64,000 nt of DNA from Candidatus Sericytochromatia bacterium (GCA_018780035.1 JADMKE010000001.1:62001-126000), one strand, 5' to 3'. Counted from the stretch's first letter, positions 41,533-54,497 are shown. Numbers and translations are program-made. Notes: generated from the sequence alone by a model not told the origin.

Positions 41533-43103
41533 AGGCGCACACTCCCGATCGCAATTTCTTGTTTCTGACTGTCGACATAAAGTGTGGCCCCTGAAAAGTC
41601 TTTTTCAAAGGTCCTGGCATAGCCCCCAATCCGAATCGTGACACCCGCATAAATATGATCGGTGATCACAATTTTGCCTTTAAAGTCGGGGGGCTTGAGC
41701 TGTGCCTCTTGTTCTCCCAATTCGTAGACCTTGAGCAAAAGTTGTTCACGCAGGGCTTCCAAGGTGGCCAATAAATCCCCTCCGGTTTTGCGGACACGGG
41801 CGTAAATCAGGGCTTCGCCCACCTTTTCCAGTTTTTGACGGTAATACTCCAAGCGCTTTTTCAAACGGTTTTGCTGCATTTGCAAAATGGGGTCCACCCC
41901 GACCTCTAAGACTGTGCGGGTATTTGAGGCCGAACCGGCAATCCGGGCCTGAATGCGTTGACCTGCTGTGACTGTGCCGCCTGCGATCTGGCCTTTACCT
42001 GCCAAGAGTCCAACGACCACCTCTTGGCAGGAGCGCAAATGGCTGTGAATTACCATGTCTGAGACCCGGATCGACTTAAATGCCAAAATCTGACAGTGTT
42101 CGACAAAGCGGCATTCGAGCATTTCTGAGGTCACAATTCGGCTATGCCGGTTGCCCACGAGTCCCTGACGGGCGACCAAATTGCCGCCGGCTTTGATCCA
42201 GGCGGCTTCAACTGTGCCATCGACCCAAATATCTCCTTGGGCTTCGAGGGCATAACCTTGGAGAATATTGCCATTCACCAGCACTGTGCCGGGAAAACGG
42301 ATATCTCCGGTGCCAGGGCCAATCTCTGAGACCTCAAAGACCGGCTCAACATGGATTGTATTTGAACGCACACGGATCCGCCCGGCAATGCTGGCCTGGA
42401 GCAAATTGGGATCGTGGGGAGCAATTTCTGCGCCCCGACAGGGACCAAAGGGCAGGTCCAAGCCTTTGCGCTGGGACACTTGGCGCTTGAGAATATTCAA
42501 GCCGGGTTTGCCTGGCAAAGGGGGAGAGCGGCGCATCAAGGGACGCCCTACCTCCACGGTGGTCATGATTTGTAAATTGTGAAAATCGACGCGCTGGTCT
42601 TCGCGCAAAAATGGCGATCCAGGTTGCAAGGGCTCTGCCACCAGGGCTTCAAAACGGGCGTCTTCACCATCTTCAGGCAATTCCCCTTGGGCAATTAAAA
42701 CACGCATGGGCTCAGTGGCTTTTAAGAGCTGTTCCAAAACCTCGGGCAAGACCCCAAAACTGACTTTTTGCTCACGCAGCAGAAAAATCAGATCGTCGAG
42801 CAGGGGCTTGCGGCCCCCATAAGCGGGGATCAAACTCAGCCAGGCATTCATTTTATCTTTGCTGATCTCCAACGAAAGCACACAGTCGCGGGCCTCTGCG
42901 ATGGCCTGCGAGAGGGGGCGATCGGGGTAGCTGCAGATCAACTCAAAAAAGCCCTGCCAAGCCTCTTCTAAGAAATAATAATCCAGAAAATCGCAGGCTT
43001 CAAGCTCATCCCGCAGGGCTGAGCCTCGGGGGACGTTTTCCCCCCGCTGCGGTTCCCAACGGGCCACCACCGTTTTGCCAAGACGCTCAAATGTCAGCGG
43101 CAC
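41529..43103 (-). CDS. FapA (DUF342) family protein
   Basis: 524 residues. The region about 170-400 has the DUF342 pattern of polar beta-helix repeats: LPFGPCRGAEIAPHDPN, AGRIRVRSNTIHVEPVFEV, GTGDIRFPGTVLVNGNILQG, EAQGDIWVDGTVEAAWIKAG, KGQIAGGTVTAGQRIQARI. A coiled coil follows (LKKRLEYYRQKLEKVGEAL). FapA proteins form bactofilin-like or polymer-binding structures; their function is poorly known. It sits 20 bases after the DUF3352 gene and overlaps the HEAT gene. Confidence 0.9.
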   Translation of the reverse strand: MPLTFERLGKTVVARWEPQRGENVPRGSALRDELEACDFLDYYFLEEAWQGFFELICSYPDRPLSQAIAEARDCVLSLEISKDKMNAWLSLIPAYGGRKPLLDDLIFLLREQKVSFGVLPEVLEQLLKATEPMRVLIAQGELPEDGEDARFEALVAEPLQPGSPFLREDQRVDFHNLQIMTTVEVGRPLMRRSPPLPGKPGLNILKRQVSQRKGLDLPFGPCRGAEIAPHDPNLLQASIAGRIRVRSNTIHVEPVFEVSEIGPGTGDIRFPGTVLVNGNILQGYALEAQGDIWVDGTVEAAWIKAGGNLVARQGLVGNRHSRIVTSEMLECRFVEHCQILAFKSIRVSDMVIHSHLRSCQEVVVGLLAGKGQIAGGTVTAGQRIQARIAGSASNTRTVLEVGVDPILQMQQNRLKKRLEYYRQKLEKVGEALIYARVRKTGGDLLATLEALREQLLLKVYELGEQEAQLKPPDFKGKIVITDHIYAGVTIRIGGYARTFEKDFSGATLYVDSQKQEIAIGSVRL

Positions 43104-43123
43104 AAGCGGTGGCCAGCCCTGGC

Positions 43124-44968
43124 TTAAGGCTGGGCCGGAGGTGCCGGTGCTTCAGTCGGGGGATCCAGGACTTCTTCTTTGGCCTCCTCTGACTCACCCA
43201 GCATTTTGGCCAAAAGTTCAAAATCGATCTGTTCCATATCGACATCGATCAGGAAGAGGCCTTCGGCTCCGCCCTCTTTGTAAGAACCGCCTGCCACGAC
43301 GGATTTAAACGCACTTAAGGTGGGCAAAAGGGATTTGACTTCTTCGTCTTCGCCCATAAAGAGCTTGACCAAGCCGACAATTTTGCCCAGATCGACAAAG
43401 AACATTCCCGCATCTTCTTTGAGGGTATATTTCTCGCGCAGGGCCGTGAAATAATTATTGTCGAGCAAACTGGCATTGGCCGAGTGAGCATAGTCGATGG
43501 CCGCTTTGAGGGCCTCCATATTGCTGCCAAAGAACCAAAGATTGTTGACATAGGTATAACCAGCCTGAATGCCCATTTCTTTTTTGAGCCCTTCAGCGGT
43601 GGGGGTCAAATTGGACATGTACAATGGGGCTCCACGGTAGCGGGCCTGGGGAGCTTTGGGGAAGGTGATGGTATTGGCCTGTTTCTTTTTTTTCTTTGCG
43701 CCTTCTTCGGATTCCAAGGCCGCAAAGTCCAAGAGCAGTTTTTGGTTCAGGGTTTTCAAAAACTGTTCGTTGTTTTTAACCCCCAGATAGATTACGGCAT
43801 GGGGAGGTTGGGTGACGGTCTTGAGATTTTCGGGGTAAAACAAACTCATGCCAACACGTCCATCGCTGTGGGCCAGGATGTCTTTGTCCATGTCAAGGTG
43901 GGTCAGGGATTTAAAACCTTTAAACACCACTTCATCGAGTATGGCTCTGGCTTCGGGCTGATCTCCCAAGAAGAGCTTTAAGCCTGAGGGAATCAGGTGA
44001 AAGCCTTGGGCTGCCGCGAAAAAGAGCGGACGCTCGGGAGCTGCCCGCAAGATGGTGCTGAGGGGAGCCTTGGGATTGACAATGGCATTTTCAATTTCAC
44101 GCAGGTATTTTTTTTCGGGGCTGTCGGCGCCATCTTTGTGAAAGGTCGTAAAAGATTTGAAGCGCAGGCCACGCGAATTGAGATCCAGGCCCAGTCCAAA
44201 GCTGTTGTAAAGCGCAAAGGATTTTTTGATCTCTTTGATCGCCGCTTTGGATTCAGCATCGGACATATCAGGCACCATCGACAGATAGGTGTCCAAATTG
44301 CGGGGGTTCATATAAAACCAGACTTTTTCACTGCGCAGCGATTTGAGGGTGCTGGCAAAGGCCGCATCTTGAACAATCGTTTGGCTGGACTGTGCGGTAT
44401 CAATCGCCTCTTGGATCAGGGTTTGGTTGCCAAAGAGCAGGGTATTGCCAGAGAGAGCCATATAAATTTCGCTTTGGGTCTCACCTTTCTCGGCCACGCC
44501 ATAGACCTGAATGCCTTTATAGCTGGACTCCAACAGGGTGCGCTCTTTTTCTTTGTCTTTGCTGATGGCTGCTTTGAGCTTGTCGAGCACGGGCTGGAAT
44601 TGGGCGGGATTGCTGAGATCCACCGCTATCAGGGCGGGAAAGTCTTTTTTGCTGACACTTTTGCCATAAACGGCAGCAGAAATGTGGCTGCCAAAGAGCG
44701 GCAAGAGATCTTTTTCGGCGTCAATGCCCATTTCTTTGCCAAAAGCTGGCAGGATTTCTTTGAGCAGACTCTCATGCATGGTTGAAAAAGGTTTGCGTTT
44801 GAGGAAATAATCCCAATCTTTCTGATCGGTACTGACCGCGACAAAGGCATCTGCACCTGCGGGGGTATGGCGCAAATTGTCGTCCAGGTTGGCCCAGGCG
44901 GGAGTTAAGCAAAGTGTGGCAGCAGCCAGGGTACCCAAAAGGGATGAGGTCAGCAATTTGTATTTCAT
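43124..44968 (-). CDS. DUF3352 secreted protein
   Basis: 614 residues with a signal peptide ending TPAWANL and a good AGGAG upstream of ATG 44968. The pattern (HTPAGADAFVAVSTDQKDWD, FPALIAVDLSNPAQFQPVLD, GNTLLFGNQTLIQEAIDTAQ, FFAAAQGFHLIPSGLKLFLG) fits DUF3352, a family frequent in Cyanobacteria. The end is Pro/Ala rich. Function unknown; probably exported to the periplasm. First gene of the DUF3352-FapA-HEAT operon. Confidence 0.85.
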   Translation of the reverse strand: MKYKLLTSSLLGTLAAATLCLTPAWANLDDNLRHTPAGADAFVAVSTDQKDWDYFLKRKPFSTMHESLLKEILPAFGKEMGIDAEKDLLPLFGSHISAAVYGKSVSKKDFPALIAVDLSNPAQFQPVLDKLKAAISKDKEKERTLLESSYKGIQVYGVAEKGETQSEIYMALSGNTLLFGNQTLIQEAIDTAQSSQTIVQDAAFASTLKSLRSEKVWFYMNPRNLDTYLSMVPDMSDAESKAAIKEIKKSFALYNSFGLGLDLNSRGLRFKSFTTFHKDGADSPEKKYLREIENAIVNPKAPLSTILRAAPERPLFFAAAQGFHLIPSGLKLFLGDQPEARAILDEVVFKGFKSLTHLDMDKDILAHSDGRVGMSLFYPENLKTVTQPPHAVIYLGVKNNEQFLKTLNQKLLLDFAALESEEGAKKKKKQANTITFPKAPQARYRGAPLYMSNLTPTAEGLKKEMGIQAGYTYVNNLWFFGSNMEALKAAIDYAHSANASLLDNNYFTALREKYTLKEDAGMFFVDLGKIVGLVKLFMGEDEEVKSLLPTLSAFKSVVAGGSYKEGGAEGLFLIDVDMEQIDFELLAKMLGESEEAKEEVLDPPTEAPAPPAQP

Positions 44969-45072
44969 TCCAAAGCTCCTTATAACTTCTCAGACAGACA
45001 TCAGTATAGCCTGTTTGTGAGCTGAAGAGTACCATCCAAAAGCCGGGGGCATTGATGCGACTGAATTAACCA

Positions 45073-45090
45073 TAACATAACTTTATGTTA
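45073..45090. promoter_or_regulatory. 8-bp inverted repeat upstream of the lipoprotein gene
   Basis: TAACATAA (45073-45080) and TTATGTTA (45083-45090) are separated by CT. It lies in the 241-base AT-rich gap (44969-45209) between divergent genes, 120 bases before the ATG at 45210, and may bind a regulator. Apart from this and AT-rich sequence I see no gene in the gap. Confidence 0.35.
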
Positions 45091-45209
45091 ATCAAAAATT
45101 AATATTATTTTGTGCTTTGCCCACAAGAAAAGTTAAGCTTGAGGCTATAAAAAATTAACGAAAGTTTAAATTCAAGTGCTCATTAATTATTGGGGAAGGA
45201 CACCCGCTT

Positions 45210-46088
45210 ATGATTTTCTCCCGTTCATGTTTGGCTTTTGCCCTTTTGACCACCAGCTTTTTGACCGCCTGTGGCTCCGTTTCCAGCCCTGTGGCCACCC
45301 AATCCAGCCTGAAAACAGCCTTAACTGTTGAAAATTCCCTTCGGCAAAACTCTGGGAGCAAGGAAACAGTGACTCGCAGTGCTGCAACCACAACAGCAAA
45401 ACAAACCACCGCCAAACAGGTCTCTCCAAAGCAGACAATCGAACTCAAACCTGTTTCCAAAGAGACTGTTCAAGCCCAGGCCCAGCTCAGAAAATCCGCC
45501 AGCACCGCCCCCAAACAGGAGAGCAGCACAGATACCAGCCCTTATAGCCCCGACGAAGTGGCCGCTTTAAAAGAACTTGAAGCTTCTCTGGCCGAGGAAT
45601 TACAAGCTGAAGATCAAATGCAGGCCAGCACCCAAGAATTTGGCCTGAAATCTGCCCAACAGGGCAAAGATATTGACATTGAAATGTTTCTCTACAATCC
45701 CAAATACAGCAAAAGCGCCAAGTTTTGGGGCATCAAAAACGCCAATGACCTGCTGCAGGCTGGCCGTTCCCCTCTGCGTCGCTGGCTGCTCAAGCGCAAA
45801 CTGGAAGGGCTCTGGGCCCCCGGTGGTTTTGAACAGCAAATCCTGTTTTGGGTTGAACAGGCCGACTTGCTCCGGATCACTGGTGTCAGTCGTGACGATG
45901 CTTGGCTCTTGGTCGCCAACGGCATTACCAGCGTGCCCGACTTAGCCCGCCGCAATGTCGTGGAACTCGCAGCCATGAAGCTCTCGATCAGCATTCTGGC
46001 CTTGCAATATGGCATGGACGTGCCCAGTCTTGATGATCTCAAGGCCTGGACCGAAGAAGCCAAAACCCTGCAGCCTGTCATTTATTAA
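45210..46088 (+). CDS. Lipoprotein with helix-hairpin-helix-like (DUF4332-type) C-terminus
   Basis: 292 residues from ATG 45210, with GGGGAAGGA about ten bases upstream. Signal peptide with lipobox FLTAC, then a long Ser/Thr/Gln/Lys-rich stalk (about 25-110), an acidic helical part, and a C-terminal domain reading LLRITGVSRDDAWLLVANGI then TSVPDLARRNVVELAAM. The last part has the helix-hairpin-helix pattern of DUF4332, usually a nucleic-acid-binding or partner-binding fold, which is unusual on a lipoprotein. The next gene follows after 26 bases. Confidence 0.75.
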   Translation: MIFSRSCLAFALLTTSFLTACGSVSSPVATQSSLKTALTVENSLRQNSGSKETVTRSAATTTAKQTTAKQVSPKQTIELKPVSKETVQAQAQLRKSASTAPKQESSTDTSPYSPDEVAALKELEASLAEELQAEDQMQASTQEFGLKSAQQGKDIDIEMFLYNPKYSKSAKFWGIKNANDLLQAGRSPLRRWLLKRKLEGLWAPGGFEQQILFWVEQADLLRITGVSRDDAWLLVANGITSVPDLARRNVVELAAMKLSISILALQYGMDVPSLDDLKAWTEEAKTLQPVIY

Positions 46089-46114
46089 GCAGAATAATAG
46101 AGAGAGAATAAAAC

Positions 46115-47518
46115 ATGTCGATGCGTGTGGAAACAGCTCCTTCAGTTACCGTCCTGCGTACCTTGCAGCAACCTCAATTGGCGAGTTCAGCCAAAGCGGC
46201 AACAGCCACTTTGCCTGTTGCTTCTGCTTTGGGGACCGATCAACTGAAACTCTCTACCCCCCGTCCCGTTGGCACCCAGCCCATTAAACTGGTTGAATCC
46301 GAGACACAAGCTCTGAAGCTCGGTGTGGCTCAATCACCCACTTCGGCTGTCAAAGTCGGTGCCACGGTGCCGGTTCAGCCTCTCTCTCTGATTCAGCCCG
46401 CCAACCAAGCGCCAGCCAAACCCTCTCTCTCTCAGACCGGCTTAAAAACCCCCGAAGACTATCAGACCGTGTTTAAATGGGTCGAAAAAGTGACAGGCAA
46501 ACCCATTGCCTATCAAACCCCGGCTGCCCAAAAAGCATATATCGAAGCGATTCAAGGCAAACCCCAAGAAGCCTATGATCCCCAGGGATTTCTGGCAGGC
46601 ATCGGCGTCAAAGGCGCTGTGACCTATGGCCGTGATGACAAAGGTGTGCACAAACTGGTCACCACCATCGATTACACACCCAATAGCACCCATGTTTCCA
46701 AGCCTTTGCAAGTCTTCCAAAAAGTGGCTTTCTGGTTCTTTAAACACTTCCCCAAGGCTTTTGGTTGGGTCGCCAACAAAGTCGATGACCTCTATTTTGT
46801 CAAAAAAGACATGAAAGCCCAGACCTGGATCAAAACCCCCGTGCCTCAGCCCCCCATTGCCTTGCAGGATCCTTTGATTCCCAAAGAATTGCTCAAACAG
46901 GTCTATGCCGGTACCCAAAGCGCCCAAGCCCTGGATGCCGGTTGGCAGGTGACCCCAGCCACCATATTTGACAAACACTTCTTAAATGCCCCCCAAGGAG
47001 ACCTTTCGGGTCTGTTTGAAGACGATTTCCACATGGGTGTGCCCGATCAGGATCATGGTGAAGGCGAACAACACTACGGATCTTATGCCATTGCCAAACA
47101 ACTTGGCTTTAGCGATGAGCAGGCCCGCCGGATTGGTACCGCCAATTTTGACATGGATCTCAACAATACCGCATATGGCAATTCTGATGCCTTCCCCAAT
47201 GGCATTCCCAGCAAACACTTTGACCTCAACAAAGACAAACCCGGTCAACAAGATACCCGCTTTATCTGGGCCCAGCGCCACCTCGATGCCGCTGTTGAAT
47301 TGGCCAAACGCGGCCATTTTGAGCAGGCTGAAAAAGAGTTGGGTTATGGTTTACATGGTGTGCAAGACGCTTTTGCCCATGGCCATATCAATATTTCTTC
47401 CCATGCAGTTACCGGAGAAATCCCCGATGCGGTAAAATACAATCCCGTGGCGGCTTATGAAGCCACCTTGGCGACAATTGGCTATTTACATGCCTATATC
47501 ACCCGCGTAATGGCTTAA
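46115..47518 (+). CDS. Protein with phospholipase-C/zinc-nuclease-like helical domain
   Basis: 467 residues without a clear signal peptide. Residues 1-110 are low-complexity Ala/Thr/Gln/Val. From about 310 the protein has the pattern of zinc-dependent phospholipase C/S1-P1-type proteins: FHMGVPDQDHGEGEQHYGSY, RIGTANFDMDLNNTAYG, HLDAAVELAKRGHFEQAEKE, LGYGLHGVQDAFAHGHINIS. The histidines and aspartates of GLHGVQDAFAHGH would bind metal. Catalysis is not proven; the substrate may be a phospholipid. It lies between a lipoprotein and a small membrane protein on the same strand. Confidence 0.7.
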   Translation: MSMRVETAPSVTVLRTLQQPQLASSAKAATATLPVASALGTDQLKLSTPRPVGTQPIKLVESETQALKLGVAQSPTSAVKVGATVPVQPLSLIQPANQAPAKPSLSQTGLKTPEDYQTVFKWVEKVTGKPIAYQTPAAQKAYIEAIQGKPQEAYDPQGFLAGIGVKGAVTYGRDDKGVHKLVTTIDYTPNSTHVSKPLQVFQKVAFWFFKHFPKAFGWVANKVDDLYFVKKDMKAQTWIKTPVPQPPIALQDPLIPKELLKQVYAGTQSAQALDAGWQVTPATIFDKHFLNAPQGDLSGLFEDDFHMGVPDQDHGEGEQHYGSYAIAKQLGFSDEQARRIGTANFDMDLNNTAYGNSDAFPNGIPSKHFDLNKDKPGQQDTRFIWAQRHLDAAVELAKRGHFEQAEKELGYGLHGVQDAFAHGHINISSHAVTGEIPDAVKYNPVAAYEATLATIGYLHAYITRVMA

Positions 47519-47536
47519 TGACTCAAACCGATTGAA

Positions 47537-48184
47537 ATGAAACGTATCGCCGCTGATCTCTTCTCAGTGATTGTGATGGGCATTGGTATTATTGCCCTGT
47601 CTTTGGCCTGTCTGCTTTTTTGGTTCTTGGGTCAGTCCAATGCTTCAAAGCCCCAGGTCTTGTTGCAGCGCTTAAAGAGCCTGCACCACCTTGAGGTCTT
47701 ACAGGCCCAATTGGTGGGCACCCAGGTCTTTCGCGAAGGCAGCCGCATTCCCTTTGGCCATCACGAAGTGGTGGTATTGGCGCGGGGCCGGGCCGTTTAT
47801 GGTGTCGATCTCTCCCAGGCCACTATGAGCCTTTCTGGCCGGCAAATGCGCTTGGAATTGCCCCGAATCGAAGTCTTACACGTGATTCTCAACCCTGACA
47901 CGATTGACTTTGCGGCCCCCCGCAAGGCCTGGTTGGCCTCGCAAGAAGAGTTTGAAATTTTTCGCCAGCGTGCCGCTTCTCAGATGCAAACGGATCTCAA
48001 TCAACAGGCCCGCTCTGCTGAACTGATGGCAGAGGCTGAAAAACAAGCGCAAATGTGGTTGCGCACTTGGTTGAACACCCTGGGCCAAAGAGATGCCCAG
48101 ATCAGTTTTAAATACAGCCAGCAAAAAACGGCTACCAACGCGACTGAAACACCCGTGATTGAAGTGCCGGTCGAAACACCTTAA
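47537..48184 (+). CDS. Single-pass membrane protein, DUF4230-like
   Basis: 215 residues. One N-terminal membrane segment (about 8-32), then a beta-rich part with VVVLARGRAVYGVDLSQATM and RLELPRIEVLHVILNPD and a C-terminal helical region (QQARSAELMAEAEKQAQMWL). The GVDLS and LP motifs resemble DUF4230 proteins. Function unknown. Confidence 0.7.
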   Translation: MKRIAADLFSVIVMGIGIIALSLACLLFWFLGQSNASKPQVLLQRLKSLHHLEVLQAQLVGTQVFREGSRIPFGHHEVVVLARGRAVYGVDLSQATMSLSGRQMRLELPRIEVLHVILNPDTIDFAAPRKAWLASQEEFEIFRQRAASQMQTDLNQQARSAELMAEAEKQAQMWLRTWLNTLGQRDAQISFKYSQQKTATNATETPVIEVPVETP

Positions 48185-48192
48185 TAAGCGTC

Positions 48193-49101
48193 TTAACCTT
48201 TTTTGAGGCCCCGTCCACTTCCCAGCCCTGTGCGTTTGAGCAAGAGGGGGGTGAGAAATTGGCGAATATGAGCCGTGACTTCGGCACTTTCAGTCAGACA
48301 TTCAAACCAAGCCTGCAAAAGGGCCTGTACTTCGGGTGGGTGTTGCTTAGGTTCTGGGTAGAGTTGGTTGAGCACTTGCATGCAGACATTGAGGGCATAA
48401 AGCGCTCGCTCCAAATGTAAATCGCCAAAGATAAACCAGGTGGCTTGGGTCTGGTAAAAAGCCAACACTTCCCAGGCATTGGGCTGTTCTCCTTGGGGAT
48501 GTGTGCCAAGATGTTCGTGCAATTCCAATTGCTGATTCATCAGGGCCAAAAAAGCGGCTTGGGTCTCTGCTTCGACAGGGGTGTGTTCCAGCAATAAATA
48601 GCCCGCAAAGACATAACGCAAGACACGCCAATCGGGCTGGGTGGCCAATTGGCTCTCGACAAAAGGAAAATGCTGCTCAGGGTGCCAAATACACAGGTAT
48701 TGAGAGATCAGCAGGGCAATTTCTTGGATCTGGGGATGGGTGCGTTGCAAATCTTGCATGGCCTGGAGGTATTTGCTGGATTTGCGACCATGTTCCACCA
48801 CCTGTTGGAAGGCGCGAAAGGTGCGCAATTCTTGGGGGGAGAGTGGGGTCAATGCCTGTTCTTCGGGCTGCGCCGCTTGCCAATCAAAGATTTGCGGCAG
48901 GGGCAAACCATCCTCTAATTTTTGCAATTCCTCGGCAAAAGAGGGCAATTCAAAGCCTGTAAACAAAAGCCGGATCATTTGCTCAGGCACCATCGGCGCC
49001 CCTCCCCATTCAGGCAGTCCGTCGTCGGGGTCTTGGGTGGGTGGTAAATCACCTCCCTGCAAGGCATAGGCCTTGGAGAGCTGATCGTAGAGGTCGGTCA
49101 T
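48193..49101 (-). CDS. Helical protein of unknown function
   Basis: 302 residues from ATG 49101 (MTDLYDQLSKAYALQGGDLP); the open frame extends upstream to 49341 over a terminator and the end of the next gene, so I do not include that part. The protein is helical, rich in Gln, Leu and Glu, without signal peptide or known motif. It is separated from the upstream small membrane gene by a terminator-like hairpin. Confidence 0.65.
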   Translation of the reverse strand: MTDLYDQLSKAYALQGGDLPPTQDPDDGLPEWGGAPMVPEQMIRLLFTGFELPSFAEELQKLEDGLPLPQIFDWQAAQPEEQALTPLSPQELRTFRAFQQVVEHGRKSSKYLQAMQDLQRTHPQIQEIALLISQYLCIWHPEQHFPFVESQLATQPDWRVLRYVFAGYLLLEHTPVEAETQAAFLALMNQQLELHEHLGTHPQGEQPNAWEVLAFYQTQATWFIFGDLHLERALYALNVCMQVLNQLYPEPKQHPPEVQALLQAWFECLTESAEVTAHIRQFLTPLLLKRTGLGSGRGLKKG

Positions 49102-49125
49102 GGCTGTGTTTTCCTCAATTTTGGG

Positions 49126-49150
49126 AAGCGTCTCACCTGGTGAGACGCTT
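49126..49150. terminator. Hairpin between two minus-strand genes
   Basis: AAGCGTCTCAC (49126-49136) and GTGAGACGCTT (49140-49150) form a perfect 11-bp stem with a 3-base loop. It lies 32 bases after the stop of the DUF3147-like gene and 25 bases before the start of the next. The T run is weak, so termination may be partial. Confidence 0.6.
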
Positions 49151-49181
49151 TGCAGATATTCACAGTTTAACTGACAAACCC

Positions 49182-49529
49182 CTAAAGTACTACGCCAAAG
49201 CGTTTGAGCAGGAGTGCCATCGCAGAATACAATCCGACTGTCAACAGACAACTCAGCCCCAAAGCCCAGCCAAAGGACAGCCCCTTGCGCAAAAGCCAAG
49301 GCAAAAGCAGAAACATCGGCAGAGAGGGCAAGACAAACCAAAAAGTGCCCAAAGAATGGTTTGCCAACAATTCAGGGTCGTGGCTGTCGCGCCAAAGCCA
49401 GAGCATTCCCAAGATCGAAAGCAGGGGCAGTGAGGCGATCAGACCACCCAGTGTGGGAAATTTTTTAGACACTTCGCTGATCACGACGATCATGGTTGCA
49501 GAGAGTAAAAGTTTAAGAAAATAGAGCAT
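49182..49529 (-). CDS. DUF3147-like membrane protein
   Basis: 115 residues with about four membrane segments (FLKLLLSATMIVVISEVSK, GGLIASLPLLSILGMLWLW, FWFVLPSLPMFLLLPWLL, GLSCLLTVGLYSAMALLL). Length and pattern, including KKFPTLGGLIASLPL, match the small DUF3147 inner-membrane proteins. Function unknown. Confidence 0.75.
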   Translation of the reverse strand: MLYFLKLLLSATMIVVISEVSKKFPTLGGLIASLPLLSILGMLWLWRDSHDPELLANHSLGTFWFVLPSLPMFLLLPWLLRKGLSFGWALGLSCLLTVGLYSAMALLLKRFGVVL

Positions 49530-49589
49530 AGAGCGGTTTACGCAGCTGAGTGATTTTGTTCTCTTGGCTTTAAGGCATAGACAAACGGT

Positions 49590-52736
<3,147 letters not shown>

Positions 52737-54497
52737 CTAATGATCGTGGCTGGCGGCACTTTTGCCGAGCTCAGCCTTGAGCACAAAACTGTTTAAGGCG
52801 GCATATGGCTGCCCAGGGCTCAAACCAGATTTAACCTCGACCCAGGTTTCGTCTTCTTCGCCCAATTCAAGCGGGCGAACCTCAAAGGTCTCCCCAAATT
52901 GGGCAAAGACTACCTGCCAGTCGCGAAAGCTCTGAATCGCAGATTTGGCAACCGCCACAGGTACCCGCCGAGCGTCGGTGAGTACTTCCACCGAGACAAA
53001 CATACCCGGTCGCCAAAATCCGTCGGAATTGGAGATATGGGCATGGGCCTCGGCCCGCCGGGTCTCGGGGTCGACGACCGGGCTATTGTGGGAAATCACG
53101 CCGAAGGCCTCACGCTTGCGGTTTTGCGAGATGACACGCACACGCTGCCCCAGCCCGACTTGTTCCAATTGTGTATCCGGCACCAGCATTTCAGCCCAGA
53201 CAATCGAGAGATCGGCAATCACAAAGACCTCCGAATCCACGCCCACTGACTCGCCCATCGAGAGATGTTTTTGTGTGACCACCCCGCTGATGGGGGAGCG
53301 CAGTTCATAGCGGGCGCTGCCCTCTTTGCCAGGTCCGACCTGCAGAATTTTGAGCTTTTGCTCCAGGGCAGCCTGCTCAGATTCTACTGCCTGCAGACTC
53401 TGGCGCTGCAAGACCCCAGCGCTCTCGCGCTGCAGGACAGCTTCTTCGACCACTCCACGGTAATGAGAGAGGGCATTTTCGTATTCGGTGCGCGCGGTTT
53501 GTGTATCTTCTTGGGAGGCCAATTTTGCCTGAGATAGCTCGCGTTCGCGCTGCATTTTTTGGCGGGCCAAACGCAAATCTGCAAAGGCTGTGAGAATCAG
53601 GCTCTTTGCCTCTCCCAAAGGCGCTTTGAGCAATTGATTGTGGATCGCTTCTGGGTCTTGGCCCTGACGCAGGAGTTTGAGTAAGCTGAGCAAGGCCTGA
53701 CGCTGAGTCTCTTCGCGTTGCCATAAAAAGCGTTCCCGGTGACCTTTTTGCTGTAATAAAACGTGCTGCAGGCGCAAATCAGACAATTCTCGGCTGTGAA
53801 TCACCGCCAGCACTTCGCCTTTGCCCACCTTTTCGCCGACATGTTTGAGCACCTCGATCGCCCGACCCGCCAAAGGGGGCACAATATGTACATATTTGTC
53901 TTGATCCAGTGCAATCTGGCCGGGGAACACCAGCTTTTTGCTCAAGACCTGTGGCCCCGCTGTGAGAATTTGAATCTCAGAGCGGCGGCGCATTTCGTCG
54001 GGCACCTGCAAACGGCCTTCTTCTTGTCTAAATGACCAGCGGTAGCTTTTGCCCTGGTACTGCCCCTCAAAGACGGCATCAAAGGAATGGGGCTCGTAGA
54101 TCTCCTGCTGCCCACGCAAATAGTCGCGCTCGGGTTTGAAGCTGATAGCGTCGGTTTTACCCAGGCGTTTGACCTGGGCCTTGAGCGAAAAGCCCTGGAA
54201 GGGCAGGGATTTGCCTTGGCGCAGAAGATAGACCCGAAATTCAGGCGGCACATCACTTTCGTAGATTTTGACCTCCAATTGCAGGTCTTTGTCGCTGAGC
54301 AGGCGCCCCCCATGGGGGCCTTTTAATGGTTTTTCTGTCGGGTTTTTTTCTGTTTCTTCGTGGCCTGCGGACTCAGCTGCCTGATGGCCGTGGGGATCTG
54401 CACCTTGGGCAGGGGTTTTAAAATTGAGCACAACAAAACCTGCCAAGAGACCGATGACAAGAATGAGCAGTGAGAGATAGAGATTTTTTTTGAACAT
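52737..54497 (-). CDS. czcB: CzcB/CusB-type periplasmic adaptor
   Basis: 586 residues. An N-terminal membrane anchor is followed by a His-rich metal-binding stretch (DPHGHQAAESAGHEETEK) and a domain starting KGPHGGRLLSDKDLQLEVKI, found in longer adaptors. Then come the barrel and lipoyl parts (LVFPGQIALDQDKYVHIVPP, GRAIEVLKHVGEKVGKGEVL), a long coiled-coil hairpin (about 280-390) and the membrane-proximal end with SPISGVVTQKHLSMGESVGV. It links the CzcA pump to an outer-membrane channel. Second gene of the efflux operon. Confidence 0.92.
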   Translation of the reverse strand: MFKKNLYLSLLILVIGLLAGFVVLNFKTPAQGADPHGHQAAESAGHEETEKNPTEKPLKGPHGGRLLSDKDLQLEVKIYESDVPPEFRVYLLRQGKSLPFQGFSLKAQVKRLGKTDAISFKPERDYLRGQQEIYEPHSFDAVFEGQYQGKSYRWSFRQEEGRLQVPDEMRRRSEIQILTAGPQVLSKKLVFPGQIALDQDKYVHIVPPLAGRAIEVLKHVGEKVGKGEVLAVIHSRELSDLRLQHVLLQQKGHRERFLWQREETQRQALLSLLKLLRQGQDPEAIHNQLLKAPLGEAKSLILTAFADLRLARQKMQRERELSQAKLASQEDTQTARTEYENALSHYRGVVEEAVLQRESAGVLQRQSLQAVESEQAALEQKLKILQVGPGKEGSARYELRSPISGVVTQKHLSMGESVGVDSEVFVIADLSIVWAEMLVPDTQLEQVGLGQRVRVISQNRKREAFGVISHNSPVVDPETRRAEAHAHISNSDGFWRPGMFVSVEVLTDARRVPVAVAKSAIQSFRDWQVVFAQFGETFEVRPLELGEEDETWVEVKSGLSPGQPYAALNSFVLKAELGKSAASHDH

